Assembly (NCBI RefSeq): GCF_035083965.1
Contig: NC_089722.1
Coordinates: 37,061,958 to 37,125,957, forward strand
DNA from: Branchiostoma lanceolatum
Lineage: Eukaryota; Chordata; Leptocardii; Amphioxiformes; Branchiostomatidae
Length of the DNA stretch: 64,000 bases
Reading direction: 5' to 3'
The notes under the pieces: model-generated
Told to the model about the DNA's origin: nothing
The model's database searches: none
Seen by the model: only the letters and a program-made list of their open reading frames with translations
Program-made: the position numbers and the translations under genes
Part shown: in pieces, positions 1 through 11,094 of the stretch
How positions within the stretch are numbered: position 1 is the stretch's first letter
How the letters are laid out: each line of letters starts with the position of its first letter

Positions 1-2830
1 TTCACCGCGCCCTATCAGAATTCTTAACACTTCACGGTGATCACTCAGTTAGAAGTCAGAATGTATGTGGCCATTTAATAGAGTGTTGAATTGAAAAAAA
101 AGTGAATACGGCAACAAATTTGGGGTGTAGCTCTTCTGTGTAGCACCTATCAGCTTGCACGTATAGAGAAGTGGTTTTGATATCATTGTGCAAGGTCCTT
201 GATAATATGCCGATGTGTATACTTTGAACTAGAGTGTAAGTAGCTCTGCCCCTAAATGTCAAGGTTTTTCCAACGCTGAGATAGGCGAGTCAGGAATTAT
301 CCCAGCCAGGCCATCCAATTCTCTGCTTCTAATTAACAATCGGTGCTAGAGGAGACCGCATGTACTTGAATTAACGCATTTATTTACACCCATATTTGAT
401 AACAACTCATGTACAACTTTGTCCTCGCCAACATATTCATTCAGAACTGATTTCGTTCCTTTGCACTTCATTACAAGTTAGATACGTACATTTTGACCTA
501 CTGCTGTCATATCCTTAAGCTATTAGATAAGCGCTAATGAGTTGAAAGAGAGCAGGTAACAATTTGAAATTAAAATACAATTTGTGTTGGGCAAAATGTT
601 TGCCCAGATCTGCCTCAAAACATTTCCTCAAGTGCCGAAGGGAGGCAACCATGAAAATTATGGCGATAAACTCATACCGTGTTGAGTTAACCTACTAACT
701 GGTACCTTGAATTTCATACAATTTAAATTTCAGACCGGCATGGCTCAAAATATTTACTCTTTGCGAGTACTACTTTGATTTGAGTATGGAATTTGCTCGC
801 CGGTAATCTCTTCGTGATATCTAACAATTTCCGCGTTTTCATATTTCAAAGACGTCTTTTGACCAAATGGAAACATATTAGATTGAGACCGATGACTCTT
901 TGTTGGAAGACAGTAAATGTCTTTGTAGTTTACAAGGGCGTAGGTGGTTACAAAGCTATGGTCATTTATCCCTCAGTCGAAACGGTACGAATAGATAGTA
1001 TCACAGGTAACGAAACAGCTGCTTCCCACGTTTAAATGTGACCTAAATCCAGGTCAAATGTCATCAATCCCAATGGTGTTCAGTGAAGCTTCAAAGGTAA
1101 TTAATTACCCTATGTGGCTGATGAATAAATTTACCAGGACAAGGACGTAACGTAAGATGACCAATTAACGTCCGATTTACTCATAACGTCATTTATCGTA
1201 CAAATGCGCGGACATAGCTAATTGTTCAACCCATGTGAAGAAAGATCAGTTCTTCCTCAAAGATAAATGCATGGTTTGTAACTTTTCCTCCGCTCGTTTA
1301 ATTCAAACTGAGGTCTATGATAAAAATTGTGCCAGCGTTACCTATCATAGTCCACTTGGGTCTTCTCATTCTAGCGCTCTACTTCAAAGGCATAAACTCA
1401 ACAAAATCACACAAAAGGTGGCAAAGGTAATCAGCTCAACCATACATTGTAAAATGATAGTGTGTAGAACACCATCACATGCTGTAACCCTTCTACACGT
1501 AACAGGATCGCATTGTCAAAATTTGTCACAATAGAGCGTCACTCCAAAGTCGGCTGTTTTGCAATAGCAGTCGATGAATCACCTTCCGAACTATGCCTTT
1601 CCTTCCATAGACGTTCTGATATATGTCTCTTTGTGTTATATGAAATAAATAAAATGTTCATCCGACAATTGTGACGTAAATCATACCATTTTCAACCTGT
1701 CAGCGTCGTGTTTTAATCTCCTTTCAGATGTTGGGTCACTAGCGGGGCCTTCCATTTCCACCATTACTATCACTGTACAGGTGCGACTCAACAGTCAGGC
1801 CATACGAGTTTGTGATGTACTGTCATTTCGACAGAAATGTGCTCTGTGACGCAGCGTTGCTTTACTTTTTTATATGCGAATTAATGTTTTCTGGGTTTGT
1901 TTTTACCTACGATGATTGCACCCCTTGATTTCAGTGGTATCGTCGAAATACGTGCGTTTCTAAGTGTCATCATGCAGGAGAGTTTATCTTTTGGTTGCAA
2001 GTCGAAATGCAATCGTTTTGTGAAAAGTGTGACCGTTTCATGTGGTATCTTTCTGTATATGTTCATGTTGCAATTGTTTTTATCAACATGATTCCATTGA
2101 TAAGAGATATACAGTGGTTTGTTGTAGCAACCGAATAAATTTCGAACTTGAGGCAAAGGTACGAAGTGACGAAGTATCAATTTGTAATACGATTTCTTAT
2201 AGTAAGATCATGAGCTGAAGTATACTCTAGAAAGGCTGCAAAATTGACACTCTCGATTCTCCTCCAATGCTTTATTGCAGAATGATATAACTAAACAGGT
2301 ATATCGGTGAGGTAGCATAGTTTATCAGGTTCACGATATCGATTAAATTGTTGTGAAGAATAGCACAACGGCAAAGTATGACAAATGAATAAATATACCA
2401 GCAATATGCTTGCAAGACAGGTCTTAGATATACAAACCGAAGGCATTCCTGGCTCTGTTACTCTAGGACATAATACACATGCCATTTTAACCTTCACACT
2501 CACGTATCTTACCAGAATAGATTAATTGCACTTCTGACTTGGACTCCATAAAATAAGCACTTAAATAACACATGCAAGACGAACAGGTCACAGGCCCGGA
2601 AGAAATGGCACGGCCCGTTTTTATGGCACCTGTAAGTTGCTATCATAGCTTGCGCTAACCAAAACGTTTTCTAGCAGTTTTCTAGTTAAAGATAGAAGTA
2701 GCCATAGTGCTGCTTTATGTAGCATATGCCATGTTTCCTTTTTCTAACGTAAGGATGTTCAATGCTCTTTCTATTCACAACGGAATTCTAGAAACAAAAT
2801 TTCTGGACAGTCATCTTCCATTTCTTTTCC
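1..2830. other. Intergenic, nothing recognised
   Basis: Both strands were read. The few open frames here are under 100 codons, show no domain I recognise and have no splice-site context, so I treat them as chance. The DNA is AT-rich and mostly unique by eye. No inverted termini, tRNA-like boxes or tandem repeats were seen. Confidence 0.6.
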
Positions 2831-2934
2831 ATCCTATCACTTTTTTGTATCAAACGACTGCAGATATAAAGGTTGTCTACACTGCCTGCTGGATAGACGC
2901 ACATTCATCTTTTCCCCAGTCTCTCCCTGGGTGT

Positions 2935-3300
2935 CTGTCTTCTCTGTTTGCATCTCTGCAGCTGACTTTACATGTGCGCCTGTCTTTGCTGATTTTACCT
3001 CTGCAGCTGCCTTCGTCTGAGTTGCTGTCTTCACTGACCTCACCTTTCCAGTTGTCTTCACTGACTTCACCTTTGCAGCTGTCTTAGCTGTCTTCACCTT
3101 TGCAATTGTCTTAGCTGACGTCAAATTTGCAGCTGTCTTAGCTGACTTCAGTTTTGCAGCTGTCTTAGCTGGTTCACATTTGCAGCTGCTTTCGCTGATT
3201 CAGTCACCTTTGCTGACTTCGCCTTTGCAACTGCCTTAGCTGACTTCACCTTTGCAGCTGCCTTCACTGACTTCACCTTTGCAGCCATTTTTGCCTGTGT
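2935..3300. repeat. 27-bp minisatellite coding Lys/Ala repeats (minus)
   Basis: A 27-bp unit of the type TTCACCTTTGCAGCTGTCTT plus AGCTGAC is repeated with divergence. Read on the minus strand it gives 9-residue repeats such as AKVKSVKTA and AKVKSAKTG. The repeat lies directly downstream of the charged tail of the pogo-like transposase remnant and is in frame with it after a single stop codon at 3361-3363, so it probably grew from that Lys/Glu-rich tail. A frameshift near 3124-3148 splits the array. It could be mistaken for a histone H1-like tail, but there is no globular domain nearby. Confidence 0.7.
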
Positions 3301-3360
3301 TGCTACCTTCCCCGTTTTCACCTGTTCTGTGCCCATCTTTGTATTCAACTCTGCAGCTCT

Positions 3361-4733
3361 CTACTCAGTTTTCAGCTCGGCAGCTAACTTCTCCTCTGCT
3401 TTCTGTTGGCGTTGTTTCCTTCTTTCTTCTTTTTCGCGCTCTTCTTCATCTCTCTTCCTCTGTTGAGCCTCTTTCTCCTGGATAAATTCTTCTTCGGTGA
3501 ACACTTTGGCACCTGAGCAGGATACGAACGTTGTCTTTCTCTTTTTGTTTGTCGTGCTGATGTTATGTGAGGCCATTAAGTGCTTTACCAAATGTCCAGG
3601 TATCAACTTCTGAGTCACCATAGACTCCAGCCAGAGGGAATTCTGAAAAGGAGTTGTCATTTCATTAATTTCGATGCACTTCAAACTAGCCATGTGACAG
3701 TATGAAGAAGATATTGGAACATTCGTATCGTATGAGACAACCCCAATCAAGCATTCTTTGAACCATAAGACATGTACGTAATTAATCAAAACACGTCTGC
3801 ATTCAAAGATACTTTCTGCTGCTGTGTCATGATTGCAGCTGCATATAATTAACTACAATTCTTTAACATACATGTGATGGGTCACATCCACCACACGTCG
3901 ACGCCTCACTACAGTCGGTTTGCGTGGCCTTGTCCACAGCGCAAGTAGCCGACTCACTACCCACGATTGGTCTGAACTGGAATGAAGGAGCGGTCGACAA
4001 GTCTCTACCCTCGGCTGGGCTGGAATGTACTGAGGTTGGTCTTGACTGGACTGCTGCCGCAGTCGACGCTTCGCTACCCTCGGCTGGTCTGGACTTGACC
4101 GCACCCGCAGTCGACGCCTCACTACTCTGGGATGGCTTGGACTCGACCACACCCGCAGTCGACGCCTCACAACCCTCGGCTGGGTTGGACAGGTTTGAAG
4201 ATGATGCTGATTGTTGTCTGCCACCATGAGTGCGAGAAATGGCCAGTTGTTGACTGGAGAGGGCTCTTTCTTGTGAGACTGGCCAGAGCCCACATTTCTC
4301 AAATGCTGCAGTCATCACGTCTCGATTTGCCACAGACTTTAGGTATGCACCGTAAACTACAGAACTTGGTGGATGGTAATCCCCTGAAGCGGTATTTTCT
4401 GCCCAACCCTTTTAGTTAAGCAACCAGTGCCATACCAGCAAATCGTCTTGTGAGGCCAATACCCATATCGGCCATGGATTTAAGATACTCAACAAAACCC
4501 TTCTCTTCCTCTTTTGTCAGCGCACTTGTAGGCCCAGGTTTGGACCCTAGCTTCGTTTTTCCCCTGATGCAATCCCTTAAACTTTGCTTTGGGACATGAT
4601 ATATTCTAGAAGCTTGCCCCAGACTTAATTCTTTCTTCCTTACAGCATGGCACGCTTCTGCCATGTCATTTTCTGACCACTGCCTCCTTTTGTCCTTGGC
4701 CATCCTGTAATGGACAAAGAAATACAGATACAA
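3361..4733 (-). pseudogene. pogo/Tigger-type transposase, internally deleted remnant
   Basis: Seen: a minus-strand frame (4416-4733, probable start at 4703, MAKDKRRQW) encodes a CENP-B/pipsqueak-type helix-turn-helix with the typical order WSENDMAEA, then SLGQASRIYHVPKQSLRD, then LTKEEEKGFVEYL and GIGLTRRFA. Instead of the DDE core, a short out-of-frame linker leads straight into the family's C-terminal part (3863-4333, with NRDVMTAAFEKCGLWPVS) and then a charged tail (3361-3789, with GAKVFTEEEFIQ followed by Arg/Glu-rich coil). Known: pogo/Tigger transposases are HTH, DDE core, charged tail. Inferred: the catalytic core was removed by an internal deletion, and frameshifts near 4410 and 3850 followed. 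It cannot encode an active transposase. No terminal repeats were identified. Confidence 0.8.
3970..4200. repeat. 48-bp tandem repeat inside the Tigger tail
   Basis: Units spaced 48 bp apart share a TCGACGCCTCAC-like core, starting for example at 4063, 4111 and 4159. On the minus strand they encode 16-residue repeats of the type SEASTAGAVKSRPAEG. The period is a multiple of three, so two frames stay open. The repeat sits in the C-terminal region of the pogo-like remnant. Confidence 0.7.
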
Positions 4734-5546
4734 AACCCCAAACTGAGCATGTAAATAAAGAAGACATTGAGGACTGATAGGGACTTGTAAGGGGCCCTTA
4801 GAAGTATCTTTGTGCCCTCCAAAACACTACTACTCTGTTTCAGTCACACGATGCTGAATTTCAACGATGCACTACTGATCAATTTCAGTCAAAAAATGCT
4901 GAATAACGTCAGACAATTAAACAGATTGATAGTAAGGAACCACCACCACTACAACACATGATCACATCCTGGTGGAAATGGCATTTACTCTTTCCTGTAT
5001 GAGTAAAATCACCGTCCCATTACCAGCAGGGTTTTGACATATATTTATATCACCTTCGATTTGACCTTGAATGGTGATAACAGCAGGTGTAATGAGTGCA
5101 GTCATGATATTCGTCGAAGGTGAGGCCAACGACGTGATAAAGTGAGTTTCTACTACTTCCAGATACCCAATGGTATCATGTATCCCCCCCTCCAGCGGCC
5201 CTCTCTAAGGAATAGAAAGTTTCAACACAATCTTGATTCAACCTCTTTGGTATAACATAAACATCAGGATAAGTAGACTGGAACTGAGGGGTTGAAATGT
5301 GCGAAATCAAACTTCAATAAGTGTTGATAATCAAATTGAGATCCTCAAAATGTTTTTCAAGCAATAAAATGTTTAGCAACGGATGATTTTGTATGAAACT
5401 TAGCCTGAAGACATGTTCTCCAGGACAAAAACCATTTCTGTACATTTTTTCAACATAGTCAATCTTGAGTCATTACAATTCTTGATCGGCAAATTACTAT
5501 CACAAACTGCCCACAAATCATTACAGTTAGAAATATGTATTTGAGT
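4734..5546. other. Noncoding, nothing recognised
   Basis: No frame with a recognisable domain. The stretch separates the pogo-like remnant from the P-like remnant, both on the minus strand. A short C run occurs near 5187. No repeats or termini identified. Confidence 0.5.
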
Positions 5547-6301
5547 TTACATAGTAGCAGAATTTTCATGTTCATACATTTCCTGTTGAACAGCTGAGGA
5601 CAATGTATGCACATACAGGTTCACTCGCATCTTAGCCCAATTGTCTAAATAGACATGTTGTTTATTTAACTTAGTCAAAGCAAGTGGACGTTTTCTGTCT
5701 CTTTCAAAAACTGACTGTATATATTCTAAGAATCTAGTGTCATTATGATAATGATCATGTCCACTGCTGTACAGATTGTTCATCAGCTTCTTCATCAGGT
5801 GTGGGGGGTCACACACGAAAAAAAGAGGACCTGGGCTATTTGGGTTCTGACACATATGACCGGTCTCACCACAGTTCATTCTAATAAAAGTACGGTTAGG
5901 TGAGGCACCATCACATACGGATGTGATGGTGCCTCACCCCAACTATTTTCAAAGTAAAGTGTGAAAACCAAAACCATTTAACTACAGTTCAAAACATACG
6001 GTTAATCTGTTCTCCTGTGAAACCCTTTGCCAAAAAAAATGCAACCGGAAAAAAAATGGTGCAATTAAACTCTTGAACAAAAACTGCATGACATGTGTAG
6101 CGACTTCCTGATGACGTTGTACATTTGAATCAGGTGTATGGTTGACAGATCAATCGTTATGTCATCTAAATCTACAAATCCTACTAGCTTATTGCTGTTT
6201 GTCTCCCAAACTAGACCCTCTTTGATTTTGACCTCTTCAAAAGCTAGCAAGCCTATAATTCTGTGTGGTTTAATATTCCTGGTTTTAAAACTATCCTTCA
6301 T
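5547..6301 (-). pseudogene. P-element/THAP9-like transposase fragment
   Basis: Seen on the minus strand: FEEVKIKEGLVW and LVGFVDLDDI (6065-6301), then KGFTGEQINRMF in the gap, then the DGASPNRTFIRM motif (about 5880-5930), then FFVCDPPHLMKKLMNNL and a region ending KMRVNLYVHTLSSAVQQ (5547-5879). Known: this order, with a DEM/F-x-E segment, GFVDLGD, a CDGAS motif, DPPHLxKxxxN and a KMRV...LSxxV helix, is typical of the RNase H-like catalytic region of P-type transposases related to THAP9. The N-terminal THAP zinc finger and the C-terminal part are not visible. Stops and small shifts lie between the two open parts, and a perfect palindrome interrupts the frame at the DGAS motif. Dead remnant. 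Confidence 0.75.
5899..5938. repeat. Perfect 18-bp hairpin (40 nt) in the P-like remnant
   Basis: Left arm 5899-5916 (GGTGAGGCACCATCACAT), loop 5917-5920 (ACGG), right arm 5921-5938, the exact reverse complement of the left. Read on the minus strand, the copy of the arm at 5899-5916 encodes the DGAS motif of the transposase frame, so the arm at 5921-5938 is an inverted second copy of that coding segment. Confidence 0.95.
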
Positions 6302-7099
6302 TCTTTGTATACAGTAATGATGATACAGAGTAGTTTTTAGAGTCCCTTAATGTGCGCCCACTAGGCTGTCACAGAAAACCGGACTTAGACAAAGCGTCAT
6401 ACTTAGAAGTAGAATAATAATGCCGAAGACACCAGCGGATAGGTGCCACCGCATCGGTCGTTTTGAAGCTACAAGGGCCTTAGCCTGATCAGCCAACAAA
6501 ATCATAATAAACTAATCAAATTCTAGGCCTGTATGCTCAGTTATGTGAGACTTGAAAATTGTTAGGCTTGAAAAGGGTTTGTTTACAATTATCCCAAAGA
6601 CATGTGTATTTACAATTACACGGTGCTAAGTTTGTATCACAAGGTTTTATATGAATAAAGATGTACATTTAGGGCAGAAATAGATGCAAAACTCCGATTA
6701 CAGTCACCACATCTACATGTAGTGTTATATTGTTGATCCTTAACATTGCTAATGCCTTTGGACAAGTTACTGAATATACACCGCATATCTTTGTCCTCAT
6801 GTTCTGAACATGTTTCTGGAGCTTTTGATAACTTTGCGTTAAGTAGCTATCTCTAGTTTTGCTTCTTTCGGCTGTTTTTCTAAAGATTCCCTCGGGAGAT
6901 ATTGAAAGTTTGTAAACTAAGACTTATGGGAATTAAATCTAGATAGCATACCCCTAATTGTATCATCTTGCCTCTTACACTTAGGACAGATGTTTCGGTG
7001 GCCACTTGCAATACTTGGATCATTACAGACATTGGGGAAAATGATACACAGTGCACTTCTGTTCGCCAAAATAACATTCTACTTTATAATCTATTACTG
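6302..7099. other. Mostly noncoding; one degenerate zinc-finger-like stretch
   Basis: On the minus strand at about 6660-6720 a frame reads CRCGDCNRSFASISALNVH, which resembles a C2H2 finger half (C-x2-C-x12-H) with the last His missing. It lies upstream of the P-like remnant and may be a lost N-terminal exon of it, or unrelated. Otherwise no supported gene. Confidence 0.35.
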
Positions 7100-8214
7100 A
7101 TCTAACCATCTTTTGCTTTCAAAATACGTATTTCAAATACATCTCTCCATTTATTATAGCTAAAACCATTGCACAACCCCATTTTGGACAAACTGAAGAA
7201 TAGTTTCCAAATGCGTCACAACAGGAGGTGTCGTCTTCTCCTCCGGATGCCTTCCACCGGAACGTCGGCGCAAAGGAAGCCCTCTGGTATGAAATGTTCG
7301 TCAAGTTCGAAGTTCACGAGGCCCCCGTGGTCCTTTAGCTCCCCGGGTCTCATTTTTGCTTTCGCCCTGTTCACCCGACGCAGCAATGCAGTGTGGCTAG
7401 GCAGCCCCGGGTGATGTCCAGCCTGGAGGAGGATATCGTCTACCAACTCTAAAGCTGGCTCAAAGGCTTGGCCTTTTGCCTTCGTCCTGAGCTACACACT
7501 GACCCGGGCCTGCGAGGATGCAGCCAGGTCTGGTGGGTGGCAGTGGCTGTGAAACCCCGGTTGGTATTGCCCCCCCTTCTGCGTCACGATAGCGCGACAG
7601 TCGACAATGCCATTCCTCTTAGTGCACAGCCAGTGTGTTGTCTGTCCGTTCCCCTGCTTCACGGGCTTCACTGTGTGACTGTAGCCATGACTGCTCACCA
7701 GCATGCCCCGTCCCTTTTTTGTCGCCCCCTCTATCACAGTGAATATGACGGGTGTGTCGGGCGCGTCAGACTCGTCTGCGTTGTCTTCTATTGTCCCATC
7801 AGCCGGATGGGACAGTGATGTCTTCTGCACATCCTCAACGGATGAGACGGTACCGTAGCTAAAGTCGTTGAGGATAGCGCTACTTTCTACACCAGGGGAG
7901 GCCGGCTCTGTAGAGGGAATAGATGTATTCAGTTAATTGAACTATTTTATACTACAATTCATTTAGTATTAAAAAAAATCGTAGTCAATATTTAAAAAAA
8001 ATGGAATTTCACGTCAGTTATGAAACTCAATTCAGAATAATGAACAGATACATTTTTTGAAATGCTGTTTCATTGCTTATTCATTAAACAAACACAAACA
8101 AACAAACAAACAAACTATACCGTTGAGGTCCTGCGAATCATCCACATCCGCCTCAAGGTCATCAGAAAGTCTTGAACTTTCAGCAAGAGGCTGAGAGGTC
8201 GGGTCCTGATCCAT
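7100..8214 (-). pseudogene. FLYWCH-MULE transposase, 5' part (copy 1)
   Basis: Seen on the minus strand: a first exon (from about 8214 to 8131, start MDQDPTSQ, acidic), a 223-bp intron (7908-8130, with a GTATAG donor and a CTACAG acceptor), then an exon with VIEGATKKGRGMLVSSHGY, THWLCTKRNGIVDCRA and FHSHCHPPD, which is a FLYWCH-type zinc finger (about 7550-7770). A later segment (7216-7446, MVDDILLQAG) continues the protein after a frameshift. It reaches RRRHLLL, then a TGA, and still matches the second MULE copy for about 15 residues (SLSK) before homology is lost near 7150. Known: FLYWCH domains sit N-terminal to MULE catalytic domains in animal elements. The catalytic D, D and E region is absent here. 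Compare the copy at 18740-20255. Confidence 0.75.
8088..8118. repeat. (CAAA)n simple repeat
   Basis: A run of AAAC/CAAA units lies just inside the predicted intron of the MULE copy 1, close to its 5' splice site. Ordinary microsatellite. Confidence 0.85.
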
Positions 8215-8400
8215 CTGACTTCTTCCCGTACACTGCCTGAGTACCTTTGACATACAATAACCCATACAGTACTAGCTCCTCAGGTGAGTTGACTGAGAAT
8301 AGCCAACATTAGGGGATACCTGTGGAAGATCTGTATTAATGTTCATTTCACACATTTTAGCTTTTTCACTCTCTGCACTACAATAGGCTTGTGTTGCACT

Positions 8401-9087
8401 TTAATTGTCTTTTTTCTCCTTTTTCTTCATTGAATTAACTACATGTTGTGATTTGGAACAGGACTCAGCGGTGTTGAGACTCTTGTCATCAGGATTGCGA
8501 CTATTCTCAGCAGTGTTACAACTGTTATCAGAAGTAGTTTGACTGTTCTCAGCAGTGTTACAACTGTTATCAGGAGTAGTGTGGTTGTTCTCAGCAGTGT
8601 TACAACTGTTATCAGAAGTAGTTTGACTGTTCTCAGCAGTGTTACAACTGTTATCAGGAGTAGTGTGGTTGTTCTCAGCAGTGTTACAGCTGTTATCAGA
8701 CGTGGTGAGACTGTTCTCAGCAGTGTTACAACTGTTATCAGACGTAGTGAGACTGTTCTCAGCAGTGTTACAACTGTTATCAGACGTAGTGAGACTGTTC
8801 TCAGCAGTGTTACAACTGTTATCAGAAGTAGTTTGACTGTTCTCAGCAGTGTTACAACTGTTATCAGAAGTAGTTTGACTGTTCTCAGCAGTGTTACAAC
8901 TGTTATCAGGAGTAGTGTGGTTGTTCTCAGCAGTGTTACAGCTGTTATCAGGAGTAGTGTGGTTGTTCTCAGCAGTGTTACAACTGTTATCAGGAGTAGT
9001 GTGGTTGTTCTCAGCATGCAGTGTAACAACTTTTCTGCGGAAGCTTATGTTTTTTTTCTGATGTTTTTTTTGTACGTCCACGTGCAT
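8401..9087 (-). CDS. Hypothetical repetitive protein from a 42-bp minisatellite
   Basis: A 228-codon minus-strand frame begins with a basic segment (MHVDVQKKHQKKNIS), contains about 12 repeats of 14 residues (type DNSCNTAENSQTTS or DNSCNTAENNHTTP) and ends in a Lys-rich tail (MKKKEKKDN). Each repeat has one Cys and is rich in Asn, Thr and Ser. No signal peptide or known domain was seen. The repeat period is a multiple of three, so open frames also arise in other phases on both strands. Openness is therefore weak evidence for a real gene. I chose this frame because it alone has non-repetitive, charged ends. It may be part of the neighbouring mobile-element debris. Low confidence that it is expressed. 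Confidence 0.3.
   Translation of the reverse strand: MHVDVQKKHQKKNISFRRKVVTLHAENNHTTPDNSCNTAENNHTTPDNSCNTAENNHTTPDNSCNTAENSQTTSDNSCNTAENSQTTSDNSCNTAENSLTTSDNSCNTAENSLTTSDNSCNTAENSLTTSDNSCNTAENNHTTPDNSCNTAENSQTTSDNSCNTAENNHTTPDNSCNTAENSQTTSDNSCNTAENSRNPDDKSLNTAESCSKSQHVVNSMKKKEKKDN
8500..9015. repeat. 42-bp minisatellite, about 12 units
   Basis: Unit of the type GTTACAACTGTTATCAGAAG then TAGTTTGACTGTTCTCAGCA then GT. At least three subtypes differ at the middle (AAGTAGTTTGACT, GGAGTAGTGTGGTT, GACGTAGTGAGACT), and these subtypes occur in blocks, as expected from unequal exchange. Very low divergence between units of a subtype suggests recent expansion. Confidence 0.95.
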
Positions 9088-11094
9088 GCGACTGTGAACA
9101 TTTAGCAGGCTGAAAGAACATGTTTACATTGATGGTTTCTCATTCTTATTCAATACATACTGATGTACTTCATAACTGCATCTTCTTAGAAGTGTATATG
9201 TGTAGTTACGCAGATAAACCCTGGCAAATGCTGAACTCTTAACTTCACGGACAGTGGCTGCAAGGTTGTCAAGTCTATATTGTCTGTTCTCAAATATAAT
9301 CTGTGTGTGACAGTTTTTGATCTTCCCTCCATTCAGCAGTCTAAACTTCCGTTCAGGTGCTGATAACCCAAAGCTGAGGTAAAGCTTCCTGCCCACCAAC
9401 TGTGGACATCCTTCTGTAAGGTCTTTCCAGAAGGTACTTTTCCGTCAACGTCCAGCCATGATTTTCCTGGAACAAATGATTTTAATGTACACACTTATTT
9501 CACTGTGTATAGTGTACATGTACTTTTATATACAAGTTGCCATGGCACGTTGTCCAATGTGTTTCCTATATTTTCAGTGGTCACTTGTTTTATACATCAT
9601 TGTAATGATTAATGGCTTGCTTATCTAATGAGGTAGATGCGAAACACTAATTACGACTATTTGTTAGAACAAGAATAAAATGCTTTAAGTTTCACATAAT
9701 TTTTTTCAGCAACAGCAAAATTTCAGTGGATAAGAAGTCTACCAGAAGTACAGATGTAGGACTGTTATTTGACACAAAATAATTCTGGGAACATATTTTG
9801 TTTGCCAATGGAAAATTCAAGCAACAATGGACAATGAAAGAGTACAAAATTGTGTTCTGTTCAGGAAGGATACTGAAAGGGTTACTCCATTATCAATAGC
9901 TTTGGGAATATCTATTTATTTAAACCTTAAAAAAGTACATTGATTCAGATATTTGTCACAGCACAATGGTTCTATCTAGACTTTCATTGTCATGTATGCA
10001 CAGTCACATTGTTACTGAGGGACTGCAAAATGAGTCATTCAATATGCCAAGAGGATAAGTGTAACAAAATAAAAAAAAATAAGTAAGAGAGTATATATTA
10101 CTTTCAAGCATTATTTCTGGTTTCACGTCAGTAGAATATCTGTGACAGAAAAGCGCTTTTAATTAAAGAAAAATAATTCTGAGGTTCTTCCATGGATCTC
10201 TTACACAACAATTAATTGCCTATATAATATTGTTTTATGTGGTTTATAATTTTCTATGAAGTAAAGGTATGCTGTAAAAGTACCGTCAAGGCACAGTATG
10301 ACCTATCACAATACAGGGGTGATGTACCCACATGAAATGAGATGGTAAGTGACTGAACTTGCAGGTTAAAACCTTGGAAACTGTATAATAAATTTGCAGC
10401 TCAATAACATACAATTAGGAAGTAAAATTTTGTCAAGTCTCAATATATGAATGCTGTAACACTTGTCATCATAAATTACAACTGTAATCTTGCATGTATT
10501 TTATTTATTTTCTATCAGTCAAAATTATATAAATGCAAATGAAGCATCATCCAAAAAAAACAATCTTAAGACATCATAGAGTATAACATAGAGTGTTCCG
10601 TTTACCAATGTGTTTCTTTTGTCTTCCCCTCCTTGTCGGGATTATATATTCTACTTGGAGGAATAAATTAACATAGTTGCAGCTCTATCTGAGTCATGTC
10701 TTCTGGAATGGGTCAAGCAAGATGGGAAAGATACTGTAGTCATCTGGGATGTCAGGGCATGGAGAAATGATGTCTGCACTAGTATAAACAAACACAACTA
10801 AAGAACCAAGGTTAACATAACTGGAAAACAATAAGGCTGGATGGTGCACGAGACAATAATACAATATAATAACTTTATTGAACAACAATTAAAGGTACAA
10901 AGTATGGCATTCACCGATACATAGATAACATTCTATTAGGTTAACCAATCTATCTAATACAATATTATGTAGAAGTCTTTCTTATACAATATGGTGTAGC
11001 CATACACACATACAAAAACACAGGGTTACTACTTCCCTGAGCTTATTTTGATTCGGCAGCATGTACCTGTGTGTGTAGCTTAGTTTTAATGTTA
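9088..11094. other. Noncoding, AT-rich
   Basis: A 91-codon minus-strand frame at 9124-9399 (start MVGRKLYLSF) has no domain I recognise and is the only candidate here. It lies just upstream of the minisatellite frame on the same strand, so it could be an exon of the same unit. The rest (9400-11094) shows only short chance frames. Confidence 0.4.

Noticed and set aside
2707..3485. Leu/Ser-rich plus-strand frames
   Set aside because: They are antisense readings of the 27-bp minisatellite and the Arg/Glu-rich transposase tail on the minus strand.
5899..5938. microRNA precursor
   Set aside because: Arms of 18 bp and a 4-nt loop are too short and too perfect for a typical pre-miRNA. It sits in transposase coding sequence.
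8439..9105. Other long frames through the 42-bp repeat on both strands
   Set aside because: A period divisible by three keeps extra phases open. They lack unique ends.
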